A stretch of 64,000 nt of DNA from Tetrahymena elliotti 4EA (Eukaryota; Ciliophora; Oligohymenophorea; Hymenostomatida; Tetrahymenidae). The stretch spans positions 806,001 through 870,000 of the forward strand of contig JH720322.1 of assembly GCA_000231825.2 (NCBI GenBank), written 5' to 3'. A program made the translations under genes and the position numbers. Positions 14,701-27,112 of the stretch are shown piece after piece. How positions within the stretch are numbered: position 1 is the stretch's first letter; every line of letters starts with the position of its first letter. A model generated the notes under the pieces. That model was not told the origin of the DNA, ran no database searches, and was given only the letters and a program-made list of their open reading frames with translations.

Positions 14701-14968
14701 TTTGGATAACAAAAAACTATTTGAGATTTCACTCTTTTCACCTATAACATCAAATAAAGAGAGAATTAAAAAGGGATTAGCTTTAACCAAGAAAGATAAT
14801 ATAAATTTTAATGATATTGATTCTATTTCAAGAGTACTTTCTGCTAGATCCAGAAGAATACATGACTAAAATTCTGATGATGGTGATACTTACTATGGCA
14901 TAGCATATAAAAGAAAGATAAATTTTTAAAGAAATATGTAGTTTAATCGATAAAAAATTTAATTGTGA
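11781..14968 (+). CDS. Cyclic nucleotide-binding domain protein with long disordered tail
   Basis: Predicted to bind cAMP or cGMP. The binding region at about 12300-13260 begins with an RXIKLNKGSLAIRQGD-type strand and NRNIYILLSGMAVEL, the usual first half of a CNB beta-barrel, and reaches the CTLLTISDAEFVTF strand. A second similar half follows (FLFQEGAINEVVYIVQGSLEIS, about 12908-12979), so there may be two CNB domains. The usual phosphate-binding signature FGE..L...PR appears weakened: GEASGDNVLYEKGPRTCTL keeps GE and PR. After about 13300 the protein is a roughly 550-residue Ser/Gln/Asn/Lys-rich tail without domains. Start ATG 11781, first intron just after ten codons, stop TGA 14966-14968. 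No kinase or channel segment was seen, so it is neither a fused PKG nor a CNG channel. Exon limits between 12090 and 12290 are uncertain. Confidence 0.82.
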
Positions 14969-15753
14969 TATTTAATATTAAAGTACATCTATTATACTAT
15001 TTCTACTAATTTATTCAATCTAAAAATTTTAACCATTTTTTTTACAATCAATTTTTAAAAAATCAATTAAAAATATAATTTTAATAAATAATATTAATTT
15101 CCATTTAATATTATATTTTTTCTAATTTATTCTAAATAATGTTTATTATATTTTTTCATATAAATTTGATAAAAAAAATTCAAATAAACATTTAAGAAAT
15201 ATTAATTGCATTTATAACAATATTTCTTAAAATTTATTAAATAAAAGTTTTAAATTCACTAAATTTTTTTATTTTATGAAAGTAAAGAATAGAATAATTA
15301 AAAAACCTAAACACCATAAAATAAAATTTATCATTTAATAACTGATAGAACTAATAACAGTTGATAATAATATGAAAATTAAAAATAAAAGTAATAAAAA
15401 TAAATCAAGTAAATGAAATAAGAAGGACAATAAATGGCATTTCTTATGAAATATAAAAGTACAAACAGTATAATTTTATAATAAACCAAAAATTAGCTAA
15501 ATTTGGAATGATTGATTGATATACATTAATATTCTCTTTAAAAGTATTTTTCATGCAAAATAAAATAATTCTATGATTTAATTGCCATTAGTTTTTAAGC
15601 CAGTAAATCAGCCAAAAATCAATAATTATCTAATAATTTTAACTTTCAATATCTTTTAAATGAAAACAAAGATTTTTTAGCTAGGTTAAAGAACTTGATT
15701 GAGTGCTAATGCAAGTAAATCCTTAAAATTATATATAAATTATGTGAATTTGT
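14969..15753. other. AT-rich spacer between convergent genes
   Basis: About 0.8 kb of A/T-rich sequence between the stops of two converging genes, so it holds two 3' ends and no promoter is expected. No coding frame or RNA gene seen. Confidence 0.6.
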
Positions 15754-18248
15754 TCAAAATCCTAAACTAACAGTGCCACCGTTGTCGATTTTTTTAACAA
15801 GCAAGTCAATGAATTCATTTTGTGAAATCTTTTATAGGTATTTTTAATAAAATTAAAAGAAATGATTTCTAATTTTAAATTTACCTTTCCATCACCATTT
15901 TGGTCACATTCAACCAAAATAGAATTCCAAGTGGCGTCATCAATATCGCTTCCACCACCCAAAATATTTTATAGTTCAATTCTTTCAATAAAGCCATTAC
16001 CATCCTTTTTTTATTAAATAATATAATTAATTGAGCTAATATTTGCAAAGTTGTTTATTTGTGTCTTACTTGGTCAAACATTTTAAAGGCTTTTTCAATT
16101 TTATTTTTAGATAATAGCTTTTCTCTTTGCATGGCAGCTACAACAAATTCTTTTATTAGATTAAATTAGCTTATTAATCATTTAATTAATTTTAAATTTA
16201 CCTGTGCAATCTACTTTTCCTGAAGAGTTAACATCTATTTCATCAAATATTTTATTAACAAATTCTTCTGCTTGTCCTCTGTCTTTCATGACCTACAAGT
16301 AGCCTTAATTTTTATTAAAGAATTAAATATTTAATTACTTAAAAAAAAAATAAATACCCTCAACTAATTCATGCTTTTCAAGTAATCCGTCACCATTTTA
16401 GTCCAAACCTTTGAATGTTTTGAGTAACTCTTCTTTCTCCTATTAACTGACTATATGAGTAGCAATGAAAGTAAGAATTGATGCTCTCAATTTATTCTTA
16501 GAATGGAAACTTCCTAAATTTGTAAGAACTTTAGTATTAAGAGGATTCTTAGAAGCATTTTTTTAGACCCAAACATCATCATAAGCTTATTAAGCAGTAA
16601 TTCTTTCTTCTGGATTCTTTTTTAGCATTCTAGAAATCAAATCTTTGGCTTCTTTACTAATACAACTCCATTCAGAATCTAAATTATAATAATTAAAAAT
16701 TAGACATAATAAAGTAAATGGAATTTAATGTAATTTTTATCAGAATAGATAAAAAGTAGGTTTAGTTTAATAAAAAATTTAAAAATAATAAATTACCTTC
16801 AAAAGTAAAATCATCTTCAGCTACACTCTTGAGAATTTATTCTTCTGTTCTACCATTGAATGGTGGGTATCCACAAAGGAGAATATATAAGATAACACCA
16901 CAAGACCAAACATCACACTTTTAATCATATGATCTTTGCAAAACTTCGGGAGCAATATAGTAAGGCTGTTATTTTAAATATATTATTAAAAAATAATATG
17001 AAATTGAAATAGAATTGCTTACAGTTCCTAATCTTTTGGTCATCTTTTTAGAAGAGTCAAATCTACGAGAGGTACCAAAATCAATAACTTTCAAATTTGC
17101 ATTGGGTTTATTAGAGTCGAATAAAAGATTTTCAGGTTTAAGATCACTATTTATTTGATTAAACATTTAAAAAACTGAGTAGATCAGGTAATCAAATTTA
17201 CCGATGGACAATACCTAAGGAATGACAGTAAACTATAGCAGATAGAATTTATTTCATATAGTCAGCAGCTATTTAATTTTTAAAATAAAACTTCTTTTGA
17301 ATAAAAACAGTAATAATTATATTTACCTTCTCTCTCAGAGAATTGTTCCATCTATCTAATTTTTTCGAAAAGTTCTCCTCCACTACAATACCTATATTAA
17401 AATTGTTTTTAGATGATGATAAAATGCAATTTTTTTTACTCAGTAATAAGATAGTAATTTTATTCGTCTTGATAAAGTTCAAATAGCTAGATAATATTAG
17501 GGTGAGTTAAGGTAGATAAAATATTAACTTCAGCAAACATTTTTTCTTCTTCTTCCTTTATAATATTACTTTTTTTGATAGATTTCATAGCTCTTCTGAG
17601 ACCTATTTAATTTAGAATTGAATGTTTAGACATAATATTTCTAAAATTGTAAAACCTTTCTTCTAAAAGGTTTTATTTTAAATTTAGCATCATTTGAATA
17701 GGCTAGCTAGTTCATGCGTTTCAATTAAAATCATGTAAAAGAAAGAAGCAATAACAATTATACCTGTTTATCTCTATTCAACAAGTCTAACAACACCAAA
17801 CGCACCTATTTTAAAGAAATATTTTATTAAGTAAAGAAATAAAAGTCTAAAATGTGTTTTTGAAAATTTTTTAATTAAGATAAGTATTTCCATTTTATTG
17901 AAGAAACCATCATTTTTATTCTGATATTTCTTGATAAAATGAATTAGATTTTTTGCTTGGGGAGATCATGCTATCAATAAAGCCTCCATGTTGAGTTTAT
18001 TATTATCACTTTAAGTTTAAAATAATAAGCTTGTAAGAAATTATACCTTCTCCTAGTATGACGTTGGCAAATTTATATTCGGAAGATATGTTGCCAGATC
18101 TTAAAATGTTGATTTTGAATGGAAGAGAACCTTTAATATCAGAACCTTCATTATGTTTGTCCTTGTATTTGTCTTCAGCAGGATTCTAGTTTTATTATCC
18201 CTTATCTCCGCTACTGTTTTTGTTGGATTTACTAGTTGTGCACCCCAT
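15754..18248 (-). CDS. Calcium-dependent protein kinase (CDPK)
   Basis: Ser/Thr kinase activated directly by Ca2+. Translation starts at 18248 with MGCTTSKSNKN, a predicted N-myristoylation/palmitoylation signal that would place it at membranes. In order: glycine loop GEGAFGVVR; AMKSIKKSNI with the ATP-binding Lys; HPNIIQLFELYQDE; GIVHR/DLKPENLL split by an intron; VIDFGTSRRF (DFG); PYYIAPEVLQRSYDQKCDVW (APE region); the hydrophobic C-lobe GVILYILLCGYPPFNGRTEE. After the autoinhibitory junction come EF-hand loops: DQNGDGLLEKHE, DVNSSGKVDCTE, a KDGNGFIERIE loop and DQNGDGKISQNE. This gives the classic four-EF CDPK layout of about 500 residues. It ends ...DNGGTVSLGF with TGA at 15754-15756. At least eight short introns interrupt it. 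All core catalytic residues are present, so it should be active. Confidence 0.95.
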
Positions 18249-20195
18249 TTATAACTTTTTATATCTTTTACTTTATTTATTTGTTTAATAATACTCTAAA
18301 TATGATTGTATTAATTGATTTAGTAAAAATAACAATTCTTAGTTTAGATAATTAATTATTGGAGGATGCTTCTATTTTGTTTGCAAAAAAGTTAAATAAA
18401 CAAACAAATATATTTATTTTTCTTTGTTAAAAAATTCATAAATAAATTAAGAAATTTTATTCCAGTTTTAATTTAAATAGATGTATATACTTTAAGATTG
18501 AAATTTGCTTAAAATAAAATAACGATATTTATTTTTTCGCTCAATCATATATTAATTTATGTACACACATAAACAAATATACCTTCTTGACTTTTTTTTA
18601 TCAAAAATAAGTGTAATAAAAGAGATTCTGGACAATTTTTTAACTAAATTAAGTAATAATAAAAAGTATGTATTTAATTTGCACCGCGGAAAATAAATAA
18701 AATTACATCAAACCTAAAAAGTCTTTCAAATTTTTATTTCTATTTTTTTGGTAAAAAAATCAAACTGATTTAATTGTATTTCTCACCAGTGAAGATAGTA
18801 TTTTAGCCTTCAAAAACTAAAATTTATTATCCCCATTAATATTCCAGAGCATTTTAAAGACAAACTTATCAAAATAATAAAGAGGAAAATAGAAACTTTG
18901 CAGCAGAAATAGATTAATAATAATTTTGTGAGTAATTTGAGATTTAAAGCAATTACCTTAATTAATTGAAATCAATTAAGTAAGATTTAAATTTTATTAT
19001 CTAAATGCCATAATATTTTATTTATTTATATATATTATTAGTCACAATTAATATTATGATATATGGCTACAAGTTGAATGAAATTTATAAATACTGAGCT
19101 ATCCTATCACCATAATTTTATAAATAAAATGATCAAAAACTCCTACTTAAATATACAGCCTCAATTTATTAATTTTGGTTGCTTAAGTTCTATTACGAAG
19201 AAATTAAGATTATCATCTCAGTTGCAAATTTTAATTGAATAACTAAAAAAACTTAAAATTATAATAATATTAACGCATCACTTTGCATTTACATAATTCA
19301 CAATAACAAAACACAAAATTATTTATTTTTTATTTCATTTATTTCTTTCTACTAATAAATTTTTGATTTTCTCAACGGAACATAAAAAAGGAATCATTCA
19401 ATGAATCAATAATTTTGAAAAAAAATTTCTAAGATAACAATAAATAATCTTATTTCTTTGCTAAATTATAGAAATTTCAATTTTTTTTCTTATTTTTAAA
19501 ATTAGAATTTATTTCAAAAGTTTTTTACAAAAAAATCTACTTTAATTAAAAAATAATTCTTAAAAAGAATCAAAATTTTTGTTTAATTTTGTCATTTTAA
19601 TTAATTACAAAAATAAAGATATTTAAAAACATCTTTCCTAATTGGATTACTTTTTACTATTTAAATAGAAAAAGAGTAAATATATTTTATAGAAAAAAAT
19701 TCGATTTCAATATTTATTCTTTTAAATTCATCAAATAATACATTTTTATTATTTTGTATGAGGTTTAACCAATTTGGTGTCAATTTGAAAAAATCTAAAA
19801 TGTTTATTAAAAAATTATTTGTATTTAATAAGGTGAGTTATTATAATCTTTTAAAAAAGGAGCTTTGATAGTATATATTTCTGATAAATTTTCATTTTTC
19901 TTTATCTGAAAAATAAATTCAAGTTAAAAAAGAGAGTACAAAATAATTAATTCTTATTGCATTTCCATTTTTATAAATTTGAATGTATTGAAGAATTTTT
20001 GATAGCTCTTCTAACAATAAAATTATTAACTTTGAAAATTGAAATGAATTTATATTAACTAAAATATATAAAAGACTTATGGGATTAATATGTATATTGC
20101 CTAAACAGTATGCATATAATAAGCTTTTTTTAATAGCAAATATGTTTGTAAATAAATATGAACTACTTTATTTAAATTTGACAAATTATCTCTTT
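18249..20195. other. Long AT-rich intergenic region
   Basis: Nearly 2 kb without a coding frame I can support. It lies between two minus-strand genes, so it contains the CDPK promoter and the 3' end of nothing on its right except the small membrane protein. A GC cluster, GCACCGCGGAAAA, near 18681 stands out from the surrounding A/T sequence. No RNA gene is recognised. Confidence 0.55.
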
Positions 20196-20651
20196 TCATT
20201 AATTTTTAGGGATATTTTTGAGAGGAACGCTTCCACCTTTTTTTAATATTTAATACTCTTCATACAATGAATCAAGCTTATCTTCAACTTCAAATATTTA
20301 TTTTTCCATTTGTTTTTCCTTTGTTTTTTCACCATTTGATTATGCCCAATAATAATGATGCTATTGATATCAACATCAATAAAAATAAGTTAACTAAATA
20401 TGAAAGATAAGCTGATAAATTATTCAGAAATTAAGAAAATTCGTTTAGTAAATGTTTTATTCAAAATATCTAATAACTTATACCTTTAAATTTCTCAATT
20501 ATTCTTTTAAACGATCATATTCTTCTTCTATGTCACCTAACTTTTTACCTTTTTTAAAAAATTTGCCTGCTTTACCTGATAAAGACATTCCAACGTAAAG
20601 AGAAACAAATATCATGGCTAATCCAAAAAATACATAAGTTAATTAAATCAT
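20196..20651 (-). CDS. Small single-pass membrane protein with coiled coil (110 aa)
   Basis: Function unknown. Two exons, 20484-20651 and 20196-20360, join in phase across a GT-AG intron of 123 nt (20361-20483). The protein begins MIQLTYVFFGLAMIFVSLYV, a clear N-terminal transmembrane segment, followed by a basic patch GKAGKFFKKGKK. Then comes a charged helix (IEEEYDRLKEQLRNLK) that continues in exon 2 as an amphipathic coiled coil (KQIFEVEDKLDSLYEEYQIL). The end is GGSVPLKNIPKNQ and TGA at 20196-20198. The phase-correct splice, the membrane-basic-coil order and the bracketing stops support a real gene. It would sit in a membrane with the coil in the cytosol; the topology is inferred. Confidence 0.75.
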
Positions 20652-21211
20652 TTTTATTCAGAAAACTTTAACTTTTATCTAAATAATTATTATGGCTATT
20701 TCTGTTGATATTAAAATTTTTTATCTGTGCTTTTAAACCTTTAATGCTTTAGTTATTATAATAATTATTAAATTTAATAGTTGATTTAGATAAATTGTTA
20801 ATTAAAAAGTAAAAGCCAATACAAATTCGAATCTACACAGAGTAATTTTTGTTTGCAAAAAATATTATTAAAAAATGTTCAATAAACAACTTTACTTTTC
20901 TTTTAAAATATTTTATAATAAGAATCAAAATAACATCTTTATGTTTCTTAAAAAATAAAATACATCTCTTGCCTAAAATCCAAATCAACGGAAATGAAAA
21001 TAATTTGTATTCTTACTTTTTTTTTTGAAAGTTGTTTACGTGTTAAGTTCTCCTAAAATTAATATCTTGCTTTTCAATCTTTATAATTATTTTTGGAAAA
21101 TAATAATCAGTCACCTAATAATTCTGATAAAAAATTTAGTTAGAAATCTTATTGATATTTATTTTAATAGCTATTTACCTATTTACAAAAAACTAAAAAA
21201 GCAATCAAAAT
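20652..21211. other. Bidirectional promoter-type spacer
   Basis: About 560 bases of A/T-rich DNA between two divergent genes, so both promoters should be here. The apparent standard-code reading frame inside it (from about 21025) is A/T-driven and overlaps the next gene's start, so it is not called. Confidence 0.55.
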
Positions 21212-23623
21212 ATGTACAAAAGATACAGCAGAATTTAAAAACTAGTTCTATTTGCTTTGTGCATATCATGGTCATTTGCATTTAACATTTATACATACAC
21301 TAGTCAAGCTGTGGAAATGAAAGAGAAAACACATGCTTTGCATTACAAAAGTGAATTTTATGATTTTGTATCTAGGACTTTTAGATTATCAAATGGAAAT
21401 CAAGTTTAATGCAAAATACCAATATTTTCGACGATGAATTAAAATTTTTTACCAACTTTAGAAGAAGAATTTTAAAGCAATTAGGCAAACGCAACGATAT
21501 CAATAAGTTAATAGCCAAGTACGCCTATATCAGACTCAGAAGGAGATATAATATTATAAAGTCTTTAAAATTAATGTGCTGAATATAAAACCAGCGAATT
21601 TTTATGGCAATTTTGCTACAAAAAATATTTGAGATAATTTGATGATATTTCAACAATAGTGGAAGCAAAAAAGCAGAAATTTGAAGATATCTATGCTGGG
21701 TATCACCCTTATTATAATAATGTAACAAATCTGACAGTAGTAGATCACAATTCAACTTGGAATAGTTAAAATTACTTTGAAGTTGATAATCACATTGAAG
21801 AAAAAGTATCTTAATATGCTAACAAAATATATCACCACTATTCTCACATATTTGCTTCTAATGTTAGTGATAATATGTTTGTAAAAATATCAGGAAATGT
21901 AGTATAATTTAATGGATTTAACTCTAGCTTAATTAGCAATGCCCTTAAGTGGACAATATCTTTTAACTCTACAAGTGAAATACCATAAAATTAATTATCA
22001 AAATCAATATTCAAGAATAAATATAATGCTACTGCTCATAGTGCTAAATAGTTTTTTTAATATGAATTCATTATTCATACCTTTATCGATAAAAATTTTG
22101 CTTTAGCAGAAACAGAATTTCCATCTAATATTTAAATATCTTCATTTTAAATAAATTATATCAATAATAATAAGCATTAAACCAATTTAGATTTTCTCAG
22201 ATTGTTTAATGGTAAGTATATTTATGGTAAAAAGCTTAATGCACTTAAACTATTTAGTAATGGTGATCTTATTATCGTGCATCTCTATAACTAAGTATTC
22301 ATTAAAAGAATTAGAAAAGTCTGGCTTCACAATCTGATTGAATTATATGAAGATGAGTAAGGTAAAGACTTAAAACAAAATGACTACTTTTTATAGTCAA
22401 TATAAATTTTTAATAGATACAAGATTTATGAAATAACAAAAAGTGGTAGTATTGATCACTAATTCAAAGGGTATAGTGATTTATATTTCTAATTCACAAA
22501 TTTACCTAAAAAAGAAAGATTTATTTCTGGAAGATATCTCATAAATTATAATTATTTAGATGCAAAAGTTGGAGATAATTTAATATTTGTGACCAAAAGT
22601 AATTTTTAAATTACAAAAATTAAAAATTTAATATCTGGAATCATAGAATTAGATCAGTCTTTAGACAATTTTAGTGGATTTATTATCAAAGCAAACTCAA
22701 TTAAAGATAAACAAAGCTACTTTGATTACTATCCATTAAATAAAAATATATAAAAAAAGTCTATTTTATTAGATTCAAGCAATTATGTGATACCTTCTAC
22801 TCCAATTAGAAGCAAAAGAAATCAATACCCTGTAAGTTTAACATTTAAGAGCATTGAAGATGAAGTATCTAATGATCCATAACTAATCCCTTATACAGAT
22901 TTAGAAGGATTTTCTTTTTCTGACAAGGACTTAAAATAATAGCGCTTTTTAAGTTTCTACATTCCTGTTATATTAGTTAAAGAGAGTTTTTCTTAGTTAA
23001 AGCTTCTAATAACAGATAGTTTGGAACAAGTTAATCAAGGAGTTGAAATTGTTTTCTCAAATGAAAGCTTGATTTTAGCCTATGATATTTTCAATAAAAA
23101 GAACATTGTTTCTAAAAATAAAAGATATGAAAATTCTACTTTAATTGATACTACTATTTGGATTTTATTAGATACAGATAACACAGTACGTATTGGATTC
23201 TCCTAGGTCATAAGCCCTTCAAGTTAGATCCTTTAACTTGAAACTAATTACTCTAATCTTAGGCATTTTAGAATCCTTACTAAAGACACAGTTAACTTTA
23301 TCATAAAATACCCTTATTTAGATATAATTAGTAAGCCTATTGACTTTTCTATTTTAAAACCTAATGTCACTCTACACAGAGGATAGAATATAATTCAACA
23401 CTACTTCAATGGAGAATTTTGTTAAGTTATAAATGGACCTCGTAAATTTAAAGCTGAATTTGTATGTGGAGAATCATTTTTCTCTCTCTTAAGTGTGACA
23501 GAACCTTCAACTTGTTCTTATAAAGTTTTAGCTGAAACTTATTTATTATGCGAAAATCACATTTAAACATATAATATTCCTCCACCACCTAAAAACATCT
23601 ATTGTATTTTAAAAAATAAATGA
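21212..23623 (+). CDS. Secretory protein with C-terminal MRH-like (PRKCSH) lectin domain
   Basis: Single-exon gene of 803 residues (ATG 21212, TGA 23621-23623). The N-terminus MYKRYSRIQKLVLFALCIS is basic then hydrophobic, a signal peptide or anchor. The long middle part (about residues 60-700) matches no family I know; it contains many potential N-glycosylation sites (NVT, NLT, NST, NVS). The last ~80 residues have NGEFC, then GPRKFKAEFVCG, then TEPSTCSYKVLAETYLLC. That is the Cys/Arg/Glu/Tyr pattern of mannose-6-phosphate-receptor-homology domains, as in OS-9/Yos9, glucosidase II beta and GNPTG. The conserved Arg, Glu and Tyr of the sugar-binding site appear present. I infer an ER/Golgi glycoprotein-handling or quality-control role. 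There is no KDEL-type end (it finishes ...CILKNK). The unique large N-terminal part makes it unlike standard OS-9 or glucosidase II beta. Confidence 0.82.
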
Positions 23624-24462
23624 ACAATTAGTTTTTTTATTTTCATATTTTTTATCTTTTTCTCAAATAGAATAAATTTTTTTATTTTAATTAAAATTTT
23701 GCAAAATATTTTATTTTTTTCATAGATGCATTTTTATTAATGTTTATTAAAAGCTAAAAAAAATTAAAAACAGCTAAAAAATTAAGTTTTTAAATTTTTA
23801 CAGTCTATGATATTTATTTTTTATTATTAACAAACAATATAAACATCAACCACTTCTATCATTCTCTAATTGTTAAAAAAGTAAATATTTAATTTTTCAA
23901 ATTCTTGAAAAGATATCTTAAATTTGTATTTGATTTAAATATTCTTTTTTTGATCAGTAATTTATAAAATAAATTTTAGAAAATACAAATAGCTCTTATT
24001 TAATATTTCTCCTATTTACCAATAACTCTCTTACATATTTCTTTAGAGTCAAGGACAGAAGAATCTAAGATATCTCCTTGCAATAATTTGCTGAACTTAA
24101 GAATTTAATCAATTAAAAGTGACGAAAACATTAATTATTGATTTCTGAAAAAGGTTGAACTATTTTGCTGAAATCATAGTTTAATTTTTTAAATAATTAT
24201 TAATATTATAAAGAAAAACTAGAAAAGGATGGTTTTTTTATTCTATAATGAACATAATTAAATTAATTTTTATAATAAATGTATTTAGTTTGATGAAAAA
24301 ATTAATTAAATAGAATAAACTAGTATAATGATTTTAATAAAGTATTATGGATAGAATTTAATTTAAATCTGCTAGTAGATATTAGAAAATTAATTATTGA
24401 TTTTTATTAAATTGATATCTTTTATTTTATTAGACAACAGCATTTATAATTTAGCAGTAAAA
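23624..24462. other. AT-rich intergenic spacer
   Basis: About 0.84 kb between two same-strand genes. It is mostly A/T; a slightly richer block lies around 24040-24130, but no open frame or recognised RNA fits it. It should include the CTNNBL1 promoter. Confidence 0.55.
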
Positions 24463-26355
24463 ATGAGCTACGATCCATATGAAAAGTAACCTTATAAATA
24501 GTAGAAAATGATGTCTATGCCTTAAGACGAATATGAACTAGACGAAGATGATATGTATGATTAAAATAATGTTAATCTCGAAGATTTAGATCCAGAACAG
24601 CTTGAAGCTTTAATAAATTAAGTATGGATTTTATTAAATATTAAAAAATATTCTTATATTCTTTTATCAGCAAGCACAAAATTAAGAAGCAGCATTTGAT
24701 GAAGAAGTTCTTACAAAGATAATTAACTAATTAGCAGTTAGAAAGACTAAAAATGAAGAATTAAGATCACAATTTGCAGGCAAGCCTGAAAAATTCCAAG
24801 AATCAGAAATAGATTTAGATGAAATCATTTAAAAATTTAATTCTCTTAGTGCATATCCAGAACTTTTGCCAAAGTTTACAGAATCTTCTGCTGTTATAAA
24901 TTTATTGTAATTATTATACCATGAAAACACAGATATTGTTGTTGATGTTATCAATTTCTTTCACGAAGTTATTACTATGGAGTTAGAAAAAAAATTCTAT
25001 GACAATCTTCTTAAATTATATTTCAAGATTGTAAAGAACAAATTTTTTGAATCTGTAGTCTCAAATCTATAAAGACTTGATGAAAATGTCTAAGATGAGT
25101 ACGATGCTGTTCATAAATTATTAGGTATAAAAAATAATTATTTTTGCATTTTAAATATTAAATTTTAAAAAAGGTATTATTGAAAGTTTGATTGAAGTCA
25201 ATCCTGAATATTCAGGTTAATTATGTAATGAAACTTAATTCTTAAAATGGGTTCTTAAGAGAATAAGCCCTGATTTTAAGTTAGCTACAAAAGTAATTGA
25301 TGATAATAAGTTGTATTTAACAGAAATAATGCCTATTGTTTTATCAAATGAAGAAAATTAGACTAGATTTTAAAAACTTAAAGGTATGGAAAGCTTGCTC
25401 AATTTCTTATAAGTAATATAAAAAAATCTTTATAATATAATAGTTTATTCTTTTTGTTATAACAGTAATATGAAAAGAAAGATCCTACTTGTGAAGAGGA
25501 AAAGGAAACATTCTTAAATATAGTTGACTGCTTGTGTCTATTCTTAGTTTAAAAAAATTATTAAGAAGTATTCAGAAATGCAGAAGGAATATAGCTTATG
25601 ATCAAATTGATAACAGCTAAAAACTATTCTTCAAAGAGTGCTCTTAGAGTTTTAAGCTATGCTTTAGTTAATAACGAACAAAACTGTACCAAGTTTGTAG
25701 ATTTATAAGGACTTAAATTTGCATTCCCAATCTTGATGAAAAAAGGTATAAAAGCTAAGAAACCAGAAGAAGTCTAAAAAATAGAAGAGCAAATAACAAG
25801 CATTATAAAAAATATAATCAAAGAAACTACTGTAATCCAATAAGACAGAGTTATTAACAAGTTTAGAGAAGATATTATTAAAGTTGATAGATTATTTGAG
25901 CTCCATGAACAATACCAAAAAGTTATGAAACTTATTGAACATAAAATGTAAGATCCTGCATATTTAAAAACTCTTGAAGAATTTGAAGCTTAAAATGTAG
26001 AAGAAACAATATACAGCTAAAAATTAGATGAAGGTTTATCTATACTTGAAAACGTTGATTTTATTATTGCATTTTTAAATCAGTGCAAAGATGAGCTTGT
26101 AATAAATAAACATTGTTTATTAAAAATATTAAAATAATTATTTAAAATTAGGTTTCTGCTAAAGTAAAGAAAAATATCAAGGTACACCAATTAAAAAATG
26201 AAATATTAGGAGTACTTGTTCAAAACAAAGAACATTATGATCCTTCTGCTAAAGTAAAAAAAAATAATTTTTTTCTTTAATAAATTAAAATAAAATTATT
26301 ACTAAAAAACTAGAAAGATCATTAGTTCATTTAGAAACTCATAGACACTCTTTGA
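24463..26355 (+). CDS. CTNNBL1: Beta-catenin-like protein 1 (spliceosome-associated ARM protein)
   Basis: Orthologue of CTNNBL1, the armadillo-type protein that joins the Prp19/CDC5L spliceosome complex in the nucleus. Six exons join in phase: 24463-24621, 24671-25124, 25174-25412, 25466-26098, 26152-26253 and 26314-26355. They give 542 residues, close to the roughly 560 of animal homologues. Diagnostic parts are the acidic N-terminus, LSAYPELLPKFTESSAVINL, LLYHENTDIVVDVINFFHEV, LCLFLVQKN, LRVLSYALVNNEQNC, DRLFELHEQY and the C-terminal QKLDEGLSILENVDFIIAF. Start ATG 24463 begins MSYDPYEKQPY. The final exon codes only 13 residues (KDHQFIQKLIDTL) before TGA; it aligns in position with the human C-terminal helix. 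Single-copy housekeeping gene by family; nothing looks broken. Confidence 0.95.
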
Positions 26356-27112
26356 ATATGGCCTAGCAAATTCATTTTTATGATTTTTATAAAAAATATT
26401 ATTACTGTTTTTAATATTTCTCTGTTTTAAAAATTATAATAGCTATCTTCTTTGTAAAATCTCAAAAGAGTTTATTAAGAAAATAAATTTTCAAAATATT
26501 AAAAGTTTGTCTCACTTTTTTTACAGAAAAGAATATTTATAATGATTATTTTAGAATTATTTTTTTTATTAAAATAAAATATTTTGATATTATAATTAAA
26601 AATATAAATGATTATATTATTTCTAAAAAATATCAAGTAGGTTTTAATTTTGAGATTAAAGGTTTATTAGTTCTTCTTATAAGAATTGATAATTAAAGTG
26701 ATTAAAATTACTTCTTATTGCATTTATTTAAAAAATATCAAGTGTTTCAATATCAGGCTTAATGGTTTACTACTATCTGTATCTGTGAATGAAGAAAATA
26801 TTATAAAATTCTTTGAGTTTTTTAAATACCAATTTTTGATATTTTTTTTAAAAGTTTTAATAGTAATAAAAGCTATAACATTTCGAAAGTTTAAATTTAA
26901 TTTTTGTTATTTTAAATTGACAAAAAATAAAATCATTTTATTGATTTTATGATAATAACTAGATGTGAGGTTTTATCAGAAATTAGTATATTTTTTATGA
27001 TACTTTGAATAATATAAGCAATATCTTAAGATCATCTTTTTATTCAAGAAATATTTAATTTTAATCTTAATTGTTTTGAAATCAGATCTTACTTGATTTT
27101 TTTAAAAAGAAA
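26356..27112. other. AT-rich intergenic spacer
   Basis: About 0.76 kb between same-strand genes. Open stretches in it translate to Phe/Ile/Lys-rich, low-information sequence typical of A/T-rich non-coding DNA. No RNA gene seen. Confidence 0.6.

Noticed and set aside
21025..21285. 86-aa ORF upstream of the MRH gene
   Set aside because: Overlaps the MRH gene start in another frame and has A/T-driven composition.
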